Source of the DNA: Cruorifilaria tuberocauda
Lineage: Eukaryota; Nematoda; Chromadorea; Rhabditida; Onchocercidae
Assembly (NCBI GenBank): GCA_013365365.1
Contig: JABVXU010000568.1
Span: forward strand, 1-34,104
Reading direction: 5' to 3'
DNA length: 34,104 nt
In this document: in pieces, positions 22,126-34,104 of the stretch
How the letters are laid out: every line of letters begins with the position of its first letter
Position numbering within the stretch: position 1 is the first letter of the stretch
Program-made: the position numbers and the translations under genes
Notes under the pieces: model-generated
Told to the model about the DNA's origin: nothing
What the model saw: only the letters and a program-made list of their open reading frames with translations
Database searches by the model: none

Positions 22126-24655
22126 CTAAGTGATGTTCTTTCCATTCATCCATTGCAGATAACCTTCGATATCATCATCTCTGCTTATTAAGGTATTTTT
22201 GGAGATCTGATCGCTATCGTTTAATGGACTGCCCATATTTTGCTTTGTTTCCATTTCCTGAATTTATTTGTTTATATCTTTTAATTTTTCAATTGCACTT
22301 ATGCGTATTTAAAGAAGAAATGAACGGAAGATACCTTGATGGACGTCTTAATGCCAGAAATATCGGTGAAACTACCGTTATCTGGAATAAAATATAAAGT
22401 TACGGAGATACGTTTCTATTTAGTTTATCATAATAACAGTTGAAATTTTGACCTAAATTTAGATTTGTATATTAATATATGATATTCAGGCTCAAGAGAT
22501 TACACTTCAACAAAAATTTATAGCTTTTAATTTGAACATTTCAATGTTTACTGTTATGAGCAGGAGGAGTAAAGAGATCTTCATCAGTTGCTGCTGATAA
22601 AGCATCGGCCGGCAATATGTTTGTACGTGGGATTAACTTCAGTTTTGTACCTTGAAATTCTGCTAGATTCACCGTTTGACCTAAATTTAATTGTTCATAC
22701 AAAAAAAGTTTTAAAATGAATTCCTATTTGAAAGCGCTTTGCATACAATCAAAAAAGCATTATTTTATCTCTTAGCTCGATATAAATTGCAATTAAGCGT
22801 ATATGTAATGTTTAATCTATGCTCAATTTTTATTTGCTAAACAAGTTTTAGCAAATATTGCTCAAATGAAATAAAATATTGCATTGTCCCAGAAAAAGCT
22901 TACCATCAGGAAATTGAATAGCATTGAATCCATTCAAAAATAAAGTGAAATATATGTTGTTCAAGTGATCAATATGTTCATCTAGAAGCATCCTTAGCTG
23001 CTAAAAGTGGATTTTGATTAAATTTTCAAATTTTTTCCCTAATAAGTACTAATAAGTTTTCCAAGATTGCTCAATTGTCATTTTCCCAAAACATGTAAGC
23101 AAATAAATATGGGAGAAAACAGTGAACTTTTAAGAGAAACTATTCAGGATAGTTAAATTATTGGTCTTTTCATTTCTTCCTTAGTTTTAAAACTGCTGCA
23201 AATTCATATTTAAGAAAAGATAAAAATCAGTTTAGTTAATGTTCGGAATTATGGATAGTACAGATGGAAGTAATTTACCTTAGATCGAATTTGATACCTT
23301 TGATTTTCACGCATTAATGTCGAATTACTCATTGTTAACTGACACATAAGTTTTTCGTAATATTGCTGCACTTGATCCAACTCGCAAAAATCACTTTTCT
23401 GAATTATTCCTTCATACCACTACTGACACATTGAGTTTTTATTATATATGTATGGATTATCGTTATTTATTATTAATTATTATCATTATTTTTAATAATA
23501 ATAATTATTATTGGATAGAAGTTTTGCTTAATATTTTAAAATTATTTTAGAAAATGAGAGAGTATATGATGAATAGATGTTTCAAAGAAATACATTAGAT
23601 TTTTGAGGAATTTAGTTATCACTATAACATTCCATAGTTATCTTTCAAGCTATCCTTCATCATAACACTAATAGAGTTAATCAGTAAATTCGACAAAATC
23701 ATTCGCTATTCCTAAAAAGTATTAACAGTTGATAATCCACCTCAATCATAAATTCATTCCGTTTTTGTTCAATATTCGAAAAGTAATGCTTTGTTGTGCT
23801 TCTATAACCACCGCAACCATCCTATAAATAAGCTTTAACTTTTATAATTGCGCACCATACAATACTATCTCATGCAAAAATGCATTTATGTGAATTAACA
23901 ACTATCAAAACTTTTCAGGTATTTTTGTTATCGACCAGATTTAGTTTATCTATCCGGAAAAAGCTCTCCCTAGGTAATTCATCCTCATCCATGTATGAAG
24001 AATAATTGTATTCCTCTATTATCATAATTTTACTCTATTATGATACAATCTATCGCGTTGGTTTTCTTGACAGATAATCGATTATAATTTGGCAGTAGGA
24101 ATTGTTATCGATATCAAAAATATCAACCTGATACATTTTTACCAAAACAGTCGATTGATTTTTATGAATACTATTTGCTGCTCCGGAAGAATCTTGAGTT
24201 GTTGCGCTCATTTTACCTTCCTTGAAACGTGATGATAATGGCATATAGTTGCAAAATTGTGTTGATTTCAGTTTACCGGAAGCACGAGATTTCGGATCGG
24301 AAAACAACGGAGCACCACATAATACTGCAAACATACTTTCTCCAAGTTTGGAAATATGAATTGAAATTAGGAAAAAAATTGAAATTTTTCCAATTCAATC
24401 CTTTCATCGGAATTCCAGAATTATTGTAAAATATAATATGAAGATAGAATAAGTATTGCAACTCTTGAAATTAACAAATTTTTAATACTTTATATTAAAG
24501 TTAATACTTTAAACTAACCAGTAAAGGAATTTGCTACCTTTAACCTATCTTTGATAAAAATGAAAATTTCTAAAAAGCTTACAGGTGCGAACGAATGAAG
24601 TGGCCGAAGGCTTTCTATACGTATAATCATCGCTCATAACTACCGTATTTCGCAT
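22126..24655 (-). CDS. unrecognised acidic/coiled-coil protein (orphan)
   Basis: I do not recognise the family. Nine minus-strand exons keep one open frame: 24655-24583, 24324-24143, 24013-23936, 23821-23741, 23419-23279, 23000-22904, 22680-22552, 22381-22335, 22257-22126; total 960 nt, 319 aa. Every junction has GT-AG and matched phase. The start (MRNTVVMSDDYTYRKPSATS) lies 3 nt after a CTTTTAG acceptor, as expected for spliced-leader addition. The N-terminal third is Ser/Thr-rich. The middle (about 140-220) is charged and helical with a likely coiled coil (DFCELDQVQQYYEKLMCQLT), then a hydrophobic stretch HLNNIYFTLFLNGFNAIQF. The C-terminus is Ser/Asp-rich and ends DDDIEGYLQWMNGKNIT. There is no signal peptide or clear TM helix. 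Exon 2 could end instead at 24128 or 24217, changing the protein by up to about 25 residues. Confidence 0.75.
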
Positions 24656-24660
24656 TTTCT
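24653..24660 (-). promoter_or_regulatory. candidate spliced-leader acceptor and start codon of the orphan gene
   Basis: On the minus strand CTTTTAG is followed by AAA and then ATG. An acceptor three bases before the start codon, with no visible upstream exon, is the usual look of a nematode trans-splice site. This is inference from sequence only. Confidence 0.5.
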
Positions 24661-27600
24661 AAAAGATTTATCAGAAATAATATTCTTTTTAAATATATCA
24701 TTCTCGTTGATAATATCTCGAATAAGTAAATTTCGTAGGTATGAAATTTAAGTAAATTTAGTAAATTAAACTTATTGTTAATAATAAGCCTTAGTGAACA
24801 TTAAGTTAAACTTGATAATAATGCGCTTATTGCAACATTGCTTATATTTGAGCATTAAGCGCAAATGAAATTTATATTATTGCTAACTTTACCATTTGCT
24901 ACTTTAACTTATTTACTTAATTGGAGGCAAAATGATTGATATCTGGCAGTGCATACTAGCTAAGTTCTCTTTCAACATTAGCTAAGTCAGCTAATCAGCT
25001 AATTTATCAATTTCAGTATAAGAAAAATTCTATTTTAATCTGGAACAAGGTTATTTTAATGATTGAAGTATAGGATATAATTATAAAATAATGATAAAAG
25101 AATAGATCATAAAATAGAAAATATGGAAGGAAGCGACGAATGATGAATATTTAAATTCATACAATATTGGATATTCGGCATCTCATGCCACAAAATCATT
25201 TATCATTCAATGAATTCAATCATCTTTCTTCCTAAAACAATAAAAAATTTTTGCCGAAATATCAATAAACTTATGTTAATCGACTTTTGCAATTTAATAT
25301 TTTGTTAAAATTTTAATAAAATATGATTTAAATATTTATAATTCTAAGCAATCAATAAAGCATGAAATAAACATCAATATGTTTTAAATAAATAAAATAA
25401 AATATACCAAGCAAATGTTTAAAATGATAACAAAAATCAAAGTTGAGAGATAAAATTAAAATCAAAATTTGAATTTTACAAACTAACGAATGTTGATTGA
25501 AATAACAAGTTCAATTATTGATGATATTTTTAGATTGCAAATAAACTATTCTCGAAAATTGCAAAAAAAAAAAAGAATAATGAAGAATAAAATGAAATTT
25601 TGGAAAATATAAAAAAAATAATTAAATTTTCTTTCTAATTTATGAATATAATCCAGGGAATTTCCATGATTGGCCAATTCAACTTTAGCTCAGTAAAACT
25701 TTAAAAAGAAAAAAGAAAAAAAAAACGAATCTATCGGTGCTGAACAGCATTTGAAATCCCAATGGATTTTATGAAAATGTTCGAAAAGAAATGAAATTGC
25801 ATATTGCAACTCATTGATCATAGTAAATATTTTCTGAAAATTTTCAATCTATCATATTTTATCGATGAAAAATGATGACTTTTTACTGAGAATAATTCAA
25901 CAATGGTTGTTATCATAATACAAATCATAATCACAATACAATACAGTAATTATCCAACTACCATATTTTAATTAATAAAAAATGATTTTTTAGTGAGAAT
26001 AATTTGACGATACTTACCATAATACATACCATAATCACAATACAATACAGTAATTATCCAACTAACATATTTTATTAATAAAAAATGATTCTTTAGTGAG
26101 AATAATTTGACGATACTTACCATAATACATACCATAATTATAATACATACCATAATCATAATACAGTACAGTAATTATCAAAGAATGAAAAATTTTTTAG
26201 TTTATTGAAGAAATGAAAGAAGTAAAAAGATGAGCTGATAAAATGTATGGAAGAAGGATGAAGCGCTTGTCATTTTTCGACAGTTTATTTCGCAGCATTT
26301 AAAATTCAAATTTCTAATGACAACAATGAAATCTTCTAGTACGAACGAATCATTGGCAGTTTTTTTTTTTTTTTTGTTTTTTAATATTTCTAAAAGTCTT
26401 AAATAAGAGCTTAACAAGCTAAGTCAATTCTTAGCTAAAAGAGTGGGAAGGAGGAAAAAGCTTGAAAAAGCTAAGATCCATCAATTGCATGTAAATGTCC
26501 TTCGAAAATTTCATCCTCATTCGCAATCCTTTAGCACTTTTCCCATGATATTTCCACGAAAAACAAAAGTAAATCGCACTCTCGGGAATTGCTCTCTTTA
26601 TTCCCCGTGAAATTTTAGAATATTTTTTGTGCTTACCTTCTGAATTATCTATCATTCACAAAAATGAATGATACAAAATGCTGCTGCATTTAAAGTTTTA
26701 TTTAAAATTGAGAAACATTTATTAGATAGAATTAAATTTACACAGTCAAGAAAATATGCTAATGAATTTAAGATGAAAGAGTAAAAAGTAACAAATTTGA
26801 AAATTTTTGATAAATTTTGATAAGAGACAAAAAAAATCAATTCTTTTTCTTTTCTATTTGAGAAAAGAAGAATTTGATGGCTTTACATGAAATGATAATG
26901 TATTGACTATGCTGAAAGATCATTTATCAAAATTTCAAACACTCACTTTATGATATTTTAAAACTTTAAAATTGCTAATATGTGAAAAATGATCGGAAAA
27001 GGCGTAAGATATAAGTAATTACTTCAATTTAATTACGTTAAATGAATAAAGTTTGTTATGACCTCTAATGTCAATATAATCAAAATATTTTCTTAGCGGA
27101 AATAGAACTTGATTTAATAAAAGTTTTAACCTACAGTGACACAAATCATAAAAGAGATTAAAATAAATCAGGTGACTGATTCAATTTAGTTTGAGATCAG
27201 TAATCAAATGGTGGAAGCAGGAAAGGGATAACTGAATATCGTAAAAGGAATCATTCAATTTAAGTATTTTTTGCTTCAATCATTTCTAGTATATTTTCCT
27301 AGTGAAAATAAAATTTAATTTGATTGATGTCAGTTGGAATTGAAACGACATGGCAATTAAATTTATTTCTGCTTCTACGAAACTAAATTTAAACAAAAAA
27401 TAGAGCAAAGAAAACAAACAAAGTGTTTTTGAAATAAAATAAAATAAAAGTAATTGAATGATATAAGAGTAATGATTAGACATTTAAACTGTGAAATTCA
27501 AATGATTAAAATTAGACTCATGAAAATTTTTATTAGCTAAAAGATCAGGCATAATCAGGCATATAAAAAATAATTTGATACTATTTTTTTCGCTCATCGA

Positions 27601-30600
27601 GAATTTACTCAATTTCATGGAAAATACTTTCTTCATTCATTTCATTGTGGAAATATTTTCCAAATAATAGCTGAAGAGTTAGCTGAAGTTAGCTTAAATT
27701 AGCTAAAGAATTTGAGGAGTTGATAATCGATTGATGAAAATTTCAATGAATTAGCAGAAGAGGTAAAATTTTACTGAAAATTGCTTCACAAATGATTATC
27801 ACATAAAAGAAATGTATCAGTTAATGTTAAACTTTGATTAGCTAATTTTGCTACAATTTTCCTTCACATGGTAATTATTCACCGAAAATTAAAAGCTAAA
27901 AAAATAGCAAATGACCCCGTAATGACCTCTCTTGGTAGTTGTTTAATTTTTCATCATTTAATTTTTTTTTATACAATTATTGAGATTCATTGATTTAATA
28001 ATGAAATGATTCAATATGATGAAGCATGAAGTAAAATACAATTGAATTTTTTTATAAAGATATCAAAAAGCGCCTATTAAATAAACTTTTTTACGAATTT
28101 CTCAAAATAACGAATTTTTTCAATTTCGGATTGATTTGAGTTACTAAAAATAACGAGAAAAATTGTTTGACCTTATTTGATGACCTTTGTTTGATATTGT
28201 TGAATTATCCTGATTATATGATTAATTTCTTGATCATTTCCATGCTTTACTTCGTTGCAACAAATATCAGATTAAGATTACTTCAAGTTTAAAACAAAAA
28301 AGAAATGGGCAAGGAAAGTGAAGTAAAAAGAGCTGAAATGATTATCAGTTGAGAAAAGAAGAAGAAGAGGAAATATTATGGATCGATCACTGATCAGAAG
28401 TTTTAATCTTTCAAATTTATTTTTCATAAGCTTTTTTCCATGATCATTAAAAGAGTTTTGTAAATATGAAATGCTCCATGAAATTATCATGTGTAATGCT
28501 AACCTTATTCATAAATGATTAGTTATTTCATTCTTTTTTTTAAATTCAATTTCAAAGTTTATTAAATCTTGAAATATTCTACAGTATGCATAAATGCATA
28601 ATTTAGAATTAGGAGAAAATAGATTGCTAGTCTTGAAAATTATCAGAAGACTCTTATCAGAAGACTTACTATAAAAATGATTCTTTTACAAAAAATGATA
28701 CCTTCTCTTATTTATTAGAATAAAATTAAAAAGATGAAAAATTTTGAGGCTTATGGAAATGAAAGTAATTAAGGATAAGCGCAATTATATGGCTTTGTTC
28801 AGTTGAAAATATCTTTTTAAAAAAGATATTATCACATATTCAGGGATGAAATAAAGTTACGAGAAAAAGTTAAAAAAATACAATTAAGTTGAATAAATGC
28901 TTAATTTTGAAATGATCTGATAATAATTCTGTTTAAATATTTCAATGCAATCTTATCGTACCAAAAAATTACTATCAAAAAATTTTTGATATCATTCTTA
29001 AAGAACAGTTTATCAATTCTGATCACTTACTCTCTTTCTTTCCATTTGCTGATATCTGTTAATATCACTGATCTATTTAAAATGATAATCGCTAGTGAAA
29101 GAGTTTTCTGAAGTTTTGTTCAGTTTCGAATTCGAAAGTTTTGTAAAGTAAACTTCGTGAAAAGTATTTCAATTATACTGTCACCAGACACATCTCTTTA
29201 ATATTCCTTTATTGAAATAGCAGAAAATGTTTAAATTATTTATGCAAATCATTGGTCTATGTCATGAATTCAAAAAAATTCAATTCGAAAATTTCAATCT
29301 TTGAGAATTTCTCATGCCTTTTTTTCCTTGAACATAGATCGATGGCTTTATTTTAAGTTTATTTACTTGAAGAATAAATAATTTTCAAATATTTTAGTGC
29401 TATATAATTTGGTTCAATTTAAAAATGAAGCTTTGATGCTAAATCTGAAAGTAAGGCTGAAAAATCGAAAATCCTTGAGCAAATATTACTGTATCAAATT
29501 TCAATCCTTGCAGCGAGGATCAAACTTGTTTGATATTTGAGCTTTTAGAGTTTTTGGAAATAATTAATGATTGAGTTGGTAATTTCTTATCAAAAATAAT
29601 CAGGATTGAAGATGCTGATAGTATAAAATTGAAAAATCAGAATGAAGAATAAAATCAAAATGTGGCAATGTTTTGATAAGTATTTTATCATTTGAATATT
29701 GGAAGTGATAAGGTTTCTATAAATTATCAGAACCTTTGGTAGAAATTATACAATTATCAGAATCATTCATGATAATGCAATAATGAATGAATCAGTTATT
29801 AAATTATCATTTCGTATTTGTTTCGTTTTTTTCTGGCATAATTATTAATATTAGATTGAAGAATCTTTATTCTTTGAACTTACTGGAAAACTTAATAATT
29901 AATTCGAATATGAAAACTGAAAAAAAAGAAATCTTTCAATGAATCATTTTTATGCGATAAAATAAGTAATTGTATTGTTCATGCAACTGTAGAAATATGT
30001 GTGAAATTAAAATAATCGGAAAACGGAAGACCGAAAACTGAAATGGATAATAGAATGAGAAATGGTATAAATAGACAAAGAATGTAAGGAATTGAAAAAA
30101 TTCAAAAAGATGGATGAGCGAAAAATGCATCTAGGCTTTTATAGTTAAAGTCAAAAAAGCAAACATTAGATGAAATTGGCTGGACAAAAAGAGCCAATTC
30201 CTCCGTTCGCACTAAAAATAATGTTTTTGATCAAAGGATAAAAGTAAAGTTGGGAAGAGGAAAAGAGAAAAAAGCAAAGTAATGAAAAGAAAGTAAATAA
30301 GTGAATTGTTTCGAATCAAGCATTACTTATTAAAAATGAAAAATTAAATTTTTCAAAATTCTTTTTTTCTTCAATTTGCTTCTCAAGAAATTTTTAAATA
30401 CTTTAATTTAATCTTTCTATTAGCCAAGATAATTTCATAAATATTCCAATTGGTGATAAATTCTTTGCCAACTATTATAAAAAATTTTGCTTCACTGACC
30501 GATCCGTTAGACCATTTACAAGTGGACAGTTAAAGTAGAGACTAAATTATAAAGTAAAACGAAATTATCAGCGATCATGCTAATATCATACATTATTAGA

Positions 30601-31905
30601 ATTTAAAATTGCGTGATTAAATCGAATGATTCGTAATTTAATCTAAACGTTTTTTTTTTGCCCTTGTTTTTTTTTCATTTATTTTATTATTAATAAATTA
30701 TTCAAATCATTCAAGCATTAACAACGAGAAATTCTTATATTTTTCATTTGATGAATTAAAATTAAAAGGAATAAATTGAAATGCTTTGAAATATTTTAAA
30801 CCAAATAAATAATTTACTTTTTGTTGCAAATAAATTTTATTACCTGAATTACCTGAAATAAATGGAAATACTATAATTCATATTGTGTTAATGTTAAAAT
30901 AGGGAAATCAATAATCCTTGTTGAATGTGATATGGATAAAGTTCATAGAATCTAAAAAGTAAATGAGAGGAATAAAGTAATGAAAATGAAATTTGAAAGG
31001 TAATCCTAATCCTAATAGTCATATTCCGGATTTGGGGAAAGTTTTTCTATTCAGATATTCCGAATTGTGATTTTTCGAATTATGCTTCAGAATCAGAATT
31101 ACGCTTACTTCAAATTATTTCAAATAATCGATTGATAAATAAAAGAATGCAATAAAATTTATGAGATATACTTAGGCTTTTATTCAAATAGCGAAATAAC
31201 ATTTCATTATTTTCTTAAATCGAATTAAATAAAATATACCTAAATGATTGCTAAAATTAAAAGTATTTAATATTTTAGCAAATTGACAATTTTAAGATTA
31301 ACTTGTACTTACGGATTTTCCTTTACTTCACCAATAATTATTCATTTTCAATTCAAATTAAAAGAAGCGGAAAATGAATAGGTATGGCGCTAATGTACCT
31401 TCACTCTTCAATTACTCGTTTTTTTTTCCGATTCAAATATCATTCATAATTCCTTTCATTATAATACAATTCAAAGATGTGTTATAAACAAATGCGCAAA
31501 AAAAAAATTGATTTTAAATTTAAATATAAGTATAACGGAAATGGACAAGCATGTGAATTCCCAAACAGTTAACTTAACTTATACTTTTATGTTCAATATG
31601 AGAAGAAAAATGATTTTAAGCTTAACAGATCACAACATTTCACAGATCTATTCAAGCAATAGAATTTCTAAAAAACAGCTTTACTTAATTTCTCTCAATG
31701 AAATTTCATTTTTAGAATCTCATATTTATCACTTTTGCTATCACAATAAATCACTTATCACTTATCATTAAAAGATAATTGAATAGAGGATATACATATC
31801 TAAAATTAGCTGTATAAATTCGCTATTTGATCAAATTAATACATAAAAGTGAACAAATAAAGTATTAAAAGACAGTGATAATAATCTTTGCTTAATTTCA
31901 TACTG
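24661..31905. other. 7.2-kb AT-rich region without a supported gene
   Basis: Very AT-rich sequence with frequent poly-A/T runs. Many short open frames occur on both strands, but none is flanked by convincing splice sites in series or encodes a recognisable segment. A tandem repeat lies at about 25871-26165. The composition contrasts with the gene-dense first 24.6 kb. Distant regulatory DNA or a non-coding transcript cannot be excluded. Confidence 0.55.
25871..26165. repeat. tandem repeat, about 103-110-bp unit, three copies
   Basis: Three related units start with AATGATNNTTTTTA-like sequence at about 25871, 25981 and 26084. The last two are 103 bp apart and nearly identical over GTGAGAATAATTTGACGATA and ACCATAATACATACCATAAT; the first is more diverged. 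Within the units CATACCATAAT is itself repeated several times. No coding function is visible. Confidence 0.85.
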
Positions 31906-33499
31906 TTATATTAAAAAAATAATTAAAATCATGATAATATGCGATGCGACAAGCAACCAACAGAATACCTGCAATTAATTTCATTTTAATTTTCAATAAA
32001 TTTTTTAATTAAAACAACAGAAATTTAATCATTGATAATCAAAGATATAATATTTCCTAGAAATTAATTGCTTCTATTTTTAACTTCAATATTTATTTCA
32101 TTTATATTAAAAAAAATGATTGAAAAAGTTTTAAATTTAATGATAATTGCTAGCTTCTCATTATAAAAGCATATTTAATATTATCACTATTTTATAATTT
32201 ATATGATTATTTTTTAAGATAAGATTATTAAGATTATTAGGATAAGATTGTTTTTAAGATAAGATTAGATTATTTTATAATTGTAAGATAATGCTAATAT
32301 AGAATAGCTAATAATTTTCAATTTATCAATTTCAATTTCTTACTTTGAACTGATAAATAACTTATCGTTAAATATAAAATTAAAAAAACTTATCGTTATA
32401 TGATAAACTTATCATTAATAGCTATTAATGAACTTAAGTATAAATATATCAATCAATTAGTGATTAGATTTATAATCCAGAAAGTAATTTACAGCACTGA
32501 TAACAAAACGTGGATGAAAAGTAGTATTTTCGTTATTTGCTGATAATTTACTATTCCAGGTTTCTAAAAGAGCACCAAAAATTGCCAACGATGCGCAAAA
32601 TCCATAAATGATCAATAACTGAAATTATATCATTAACTTAATATAAAGTTACACTTTTTATAATTGCTACATGAATAGCTAATAGTTAATAAATTAACTT
32701 TATTTTCACTCATTACTGCTTCATTGGATTAATTTAAGGATAAATTAAATTGACGAAGAAAAGAAATGGAAAAGTAAAATTAATTTTTCAACCTTAAATT
32801 TGCCATATTCCTGGAAGACATTTGTTCCACTTAAAAGTGCAAGTGAACTAATTAAATTGATAATTAAAATGAGACATAAGCAGCCAGTAATAAGCGTTTG
32901 CCATCCGTAACCATTGTAAACAAGTTGAATATAAATATCACCATTGTGCCAAATAAATGAGCTAACGACGAGAGCGATAAATGAAAAACTCTAAATTCAT
33001 TTCTAATTTAATCAATTTCAAATTTTCTCTAACAATTTCCAATATTTCATTTTTTATTTCACACTTAAATCGATATGCATAAGATGAATATCATTATACG
33101 ATCGTCTGTGTGGTATAGTCATATTAGGGAGTACCGGGAGTATTGGGAGAGAGTAATTTCAGGAAGTACTGATACTACTATTATCAGTACTGTTACTCTA
33201 AGAGATATTGGAAAAAAACAATACATTCTTTGCTACATTTCACAACCTAATTAACAAAATTAATAATTAATAATTAATAAATATCTAATTAGGTTAGGAA
33301 TAATTTATTGTATTCAAACTATATTAATTTATAAAATACATCCTATGATGTTATCACTTCGAAGTCATGAAAATTAAAAACTTTGAAATCAAAATTAAAA
33401 ATTTTAAAAATTATAAATTAACAAAAAAAAAAAAAAAGCGAATACCAATTGTGCAACAGTTGTAACTGTATAACCTCTCTTGATAATATTTCCATGCAT
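31906..33499 (-). CDS. small four-transmembrane protein, family unknown
   Basis: Four exons: 33499-33446, 32990-32793, 32618-32493, 31968-31906; 441 nt, 146 aa, all junctions GT-AG and in phase 0. The start is MHGNIIKRGYTVTTVAQL. Four hydrophobic helices are plain: about 10-32 (SFSFIALVVSSFIW), 50-71 (LITGCLCLILIINLISSLAL), 85-105 (LLIIYGFCASLAIFGALLET) and 122-146 (VFCWLLVASHIIMILIIFLI), the last ending at the C-terminus. The TM3-TM4 loop holds an Asn-Thr-Thr glycosylation sequon (N115). There is no cleavable signal peptide; helix 1 would act as the anchor. Size and topology resemble small MARVEL-like or claudin-like tetraspans, but I see no diagnostic motif, so the family is open. The ATG at 33499 was chosen because the acceptor at 33518 and the frame fit; a tiny upstream ORF precedes it. 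Confidence 0.77.
33150..33199. repeat. nested inverted repeat in intron 1 of the four-TM gene
   Basis: Inner perfect 10-bp arms AGTACTGATA (33165-33174) and TATCAGTACT (33182-33191) surround a 7-base loop. Outer arms AGAGTAA (33150-33156) and TTACTCT (33193-33199) also pair. The element sits in an intron, so it could form an RNA hairpin or be a remnant of a foldback element. Confidence 0.75.
33244..33295. repeat. 10-bp inverted repeat in the same intron
   Basis: AACCTAATTA (33244-33253) and TAATTAGGTT (33286-33295) are perfect complements separated by a 32-base A/T spacer built of repeated ATTAATA. It is 45 bp from the nested palindrome at 33150-33199. Confidence 0.7.
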
Positions 33500-33500
33500 T

Positions 33501-33518
33501 TTAATATCCCATCATATC
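33501..33518 (-). promoter_or_regulatory. acceptor and minimal upstream ORF before the four-TM start
   Basis: On the minus strand a TTTATAG acceptor ends at 33518 and is followed by a five-codon upstream ORF (Met-Met-Gly-Tyr-stop, 33515-33501) in another frame. Its stop ends one base before the main ATG at 33499. If the mRNA is spliced at 33518, ribosomes would meet this ORF first. Confidence 0.45.
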
Positions 33519-34104
33519 TATAAATAACAATTATAATATGATAGCAAAAATTATCAATAACAATTTCACAATAACATTCAATTAATTATGATTTATAGTT
33601 CTAATGATAATGATAAGAACTATGATAGTGATAAGAACAATGAAATATCATTGATTACAGTTTTTTGATACTAAAGATGAAAATATGATCATGAAAGGTT
33701 CATTTCTTTAGTGATAATGAAATTCAAGCGGAAAAATCATGAGAGGTGTTTTTGGTTGAAAGGTGTGGAAGAAGTAAATGATATTTGTGTTTCAATTCGT
33801 TTCAATGCTCCTTCCTTGGCATACAACAAACCTTACAGGTACGATACACGTCGATGTTTGCATAGTGACACACAAAAGTTTGTACTTGAAGTGAAGGAGT
33901 GAAAAGAAATAATTTAAATTTCAACTTAATACAAAAACAAAGGAATATAGAAAATGTTTTTTTCATGACAAATTATTTTAATTTCAAATTAGAATTAACA
34001 AAAAAAAAAATAATTGTAGGGAAGAATATAATTTCATATAACTATTATTTTCATTGTTTTATATGATATTTACTATATTATCATCATCATTATTATTATT
34101 ATTA
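33519..34104. other. upstream flank of the four-TM gene and microsatellite edge
   Basis: AT-rich sequence presumably containing the promoter of the four-TM gene. A plus-strand open frame of 63 codons (33711-33902) has no supporting context. The last ~25 bases are CAT/ATT trinucleotide repeats running off the window. Confidence 0.5.

Noticed and set aside
26431..26655. Minus-strand open frame of 74 codons in the gene desert
   Set aside because: No family resemblance or splice context; similar short frames are frequent in this AT-rich DNA.
30140..30216. Minus-strand segment after a TTTTTAG acceptor reading CERRNWLFLSSQFHLM
   Set aside because: An isolated open stretch with no partner exon in the surrounding 5 kb.
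33711..33902. Plus-strand open frame of 63 codons starting MIMKFKRKNHER
   Set aside because: No similarity recognised and no adjoining exon; probably chance.

Overview
This is nuclear DNA from a eukaryote, most likely a filarial or related spirurid nematode. The DNA is very AT-rich. The genes are cut into many small exons (about 50-240 bp) by short AT-rich GT-AG introns with the worm-type TTTCAG/TTTTAG acceptors. Candidate trans-splice acceptors lie a few bases before several start codons. The proteins are clear animal orthologues plus a CK1/TTBK-like kinase of the type expanded in nematodes. The species assignment is inference. All exon models were spliced by hand from GT/AG sites, reading phase and remembered family motifs, and each final model keeps one open frame from ATG to stop.

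Five protein-coding genes are supported. (1) Minus strand, 522-2974: a CK1/TTBK-like protein kinase, 9 exons, about 323 aa. (2) Minus strand, 4166-9898: a USP20/USP33-type ubiquitin hydrolase with C-terminal DUSP modules, 17 exons, about 853 aa, with no ZnF-UBP domain in the model. (3) Plus strand, 11238-21240: condensin-II subunit D3 (NCAPD3; HCP-6 in C. elegans), 38 exons, about 1512 aa. Its C-terminal tail carries adjacent RVSF and GILK motifs that look like protein phosphatase 1 docking sites. (4) Minus strand, 22126-24655: an unrecognised, probably lineage-restricted acidic/coiled-coil protein, 9 exons, about 319 aa. (5) Minus strand, 31906-33499: a 146-aa four-transmembrane protein in 4 exons.

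Layout: a 63-bp tandem repeat opens the window (1-276). The kinase and USP genes follow, both on the minus strand. USP and NCAPD3 are divergent across a 1.3-kb intergenic region that may act as a shared promoter. NCAPD3 and the orphan gene converge with 0.9 kb between their stops. A 7.2-kb AT-rich stretch (24656-31905) has no convincing gene and holds a roughly 103-bp tandem repeat. The four-TM gene and a microsatellite end the window.

The genes do not form one pathway: they are ordinary single eukaryotic genes, and no operon is required by the spacing. The observations most worth following are the PP1-docking signature in condensin-II D3, the missing ZnF-UBP of the USP20/33-like enzyme, the orphan protein, and two start codons preceded by tiny upstream ORFs.
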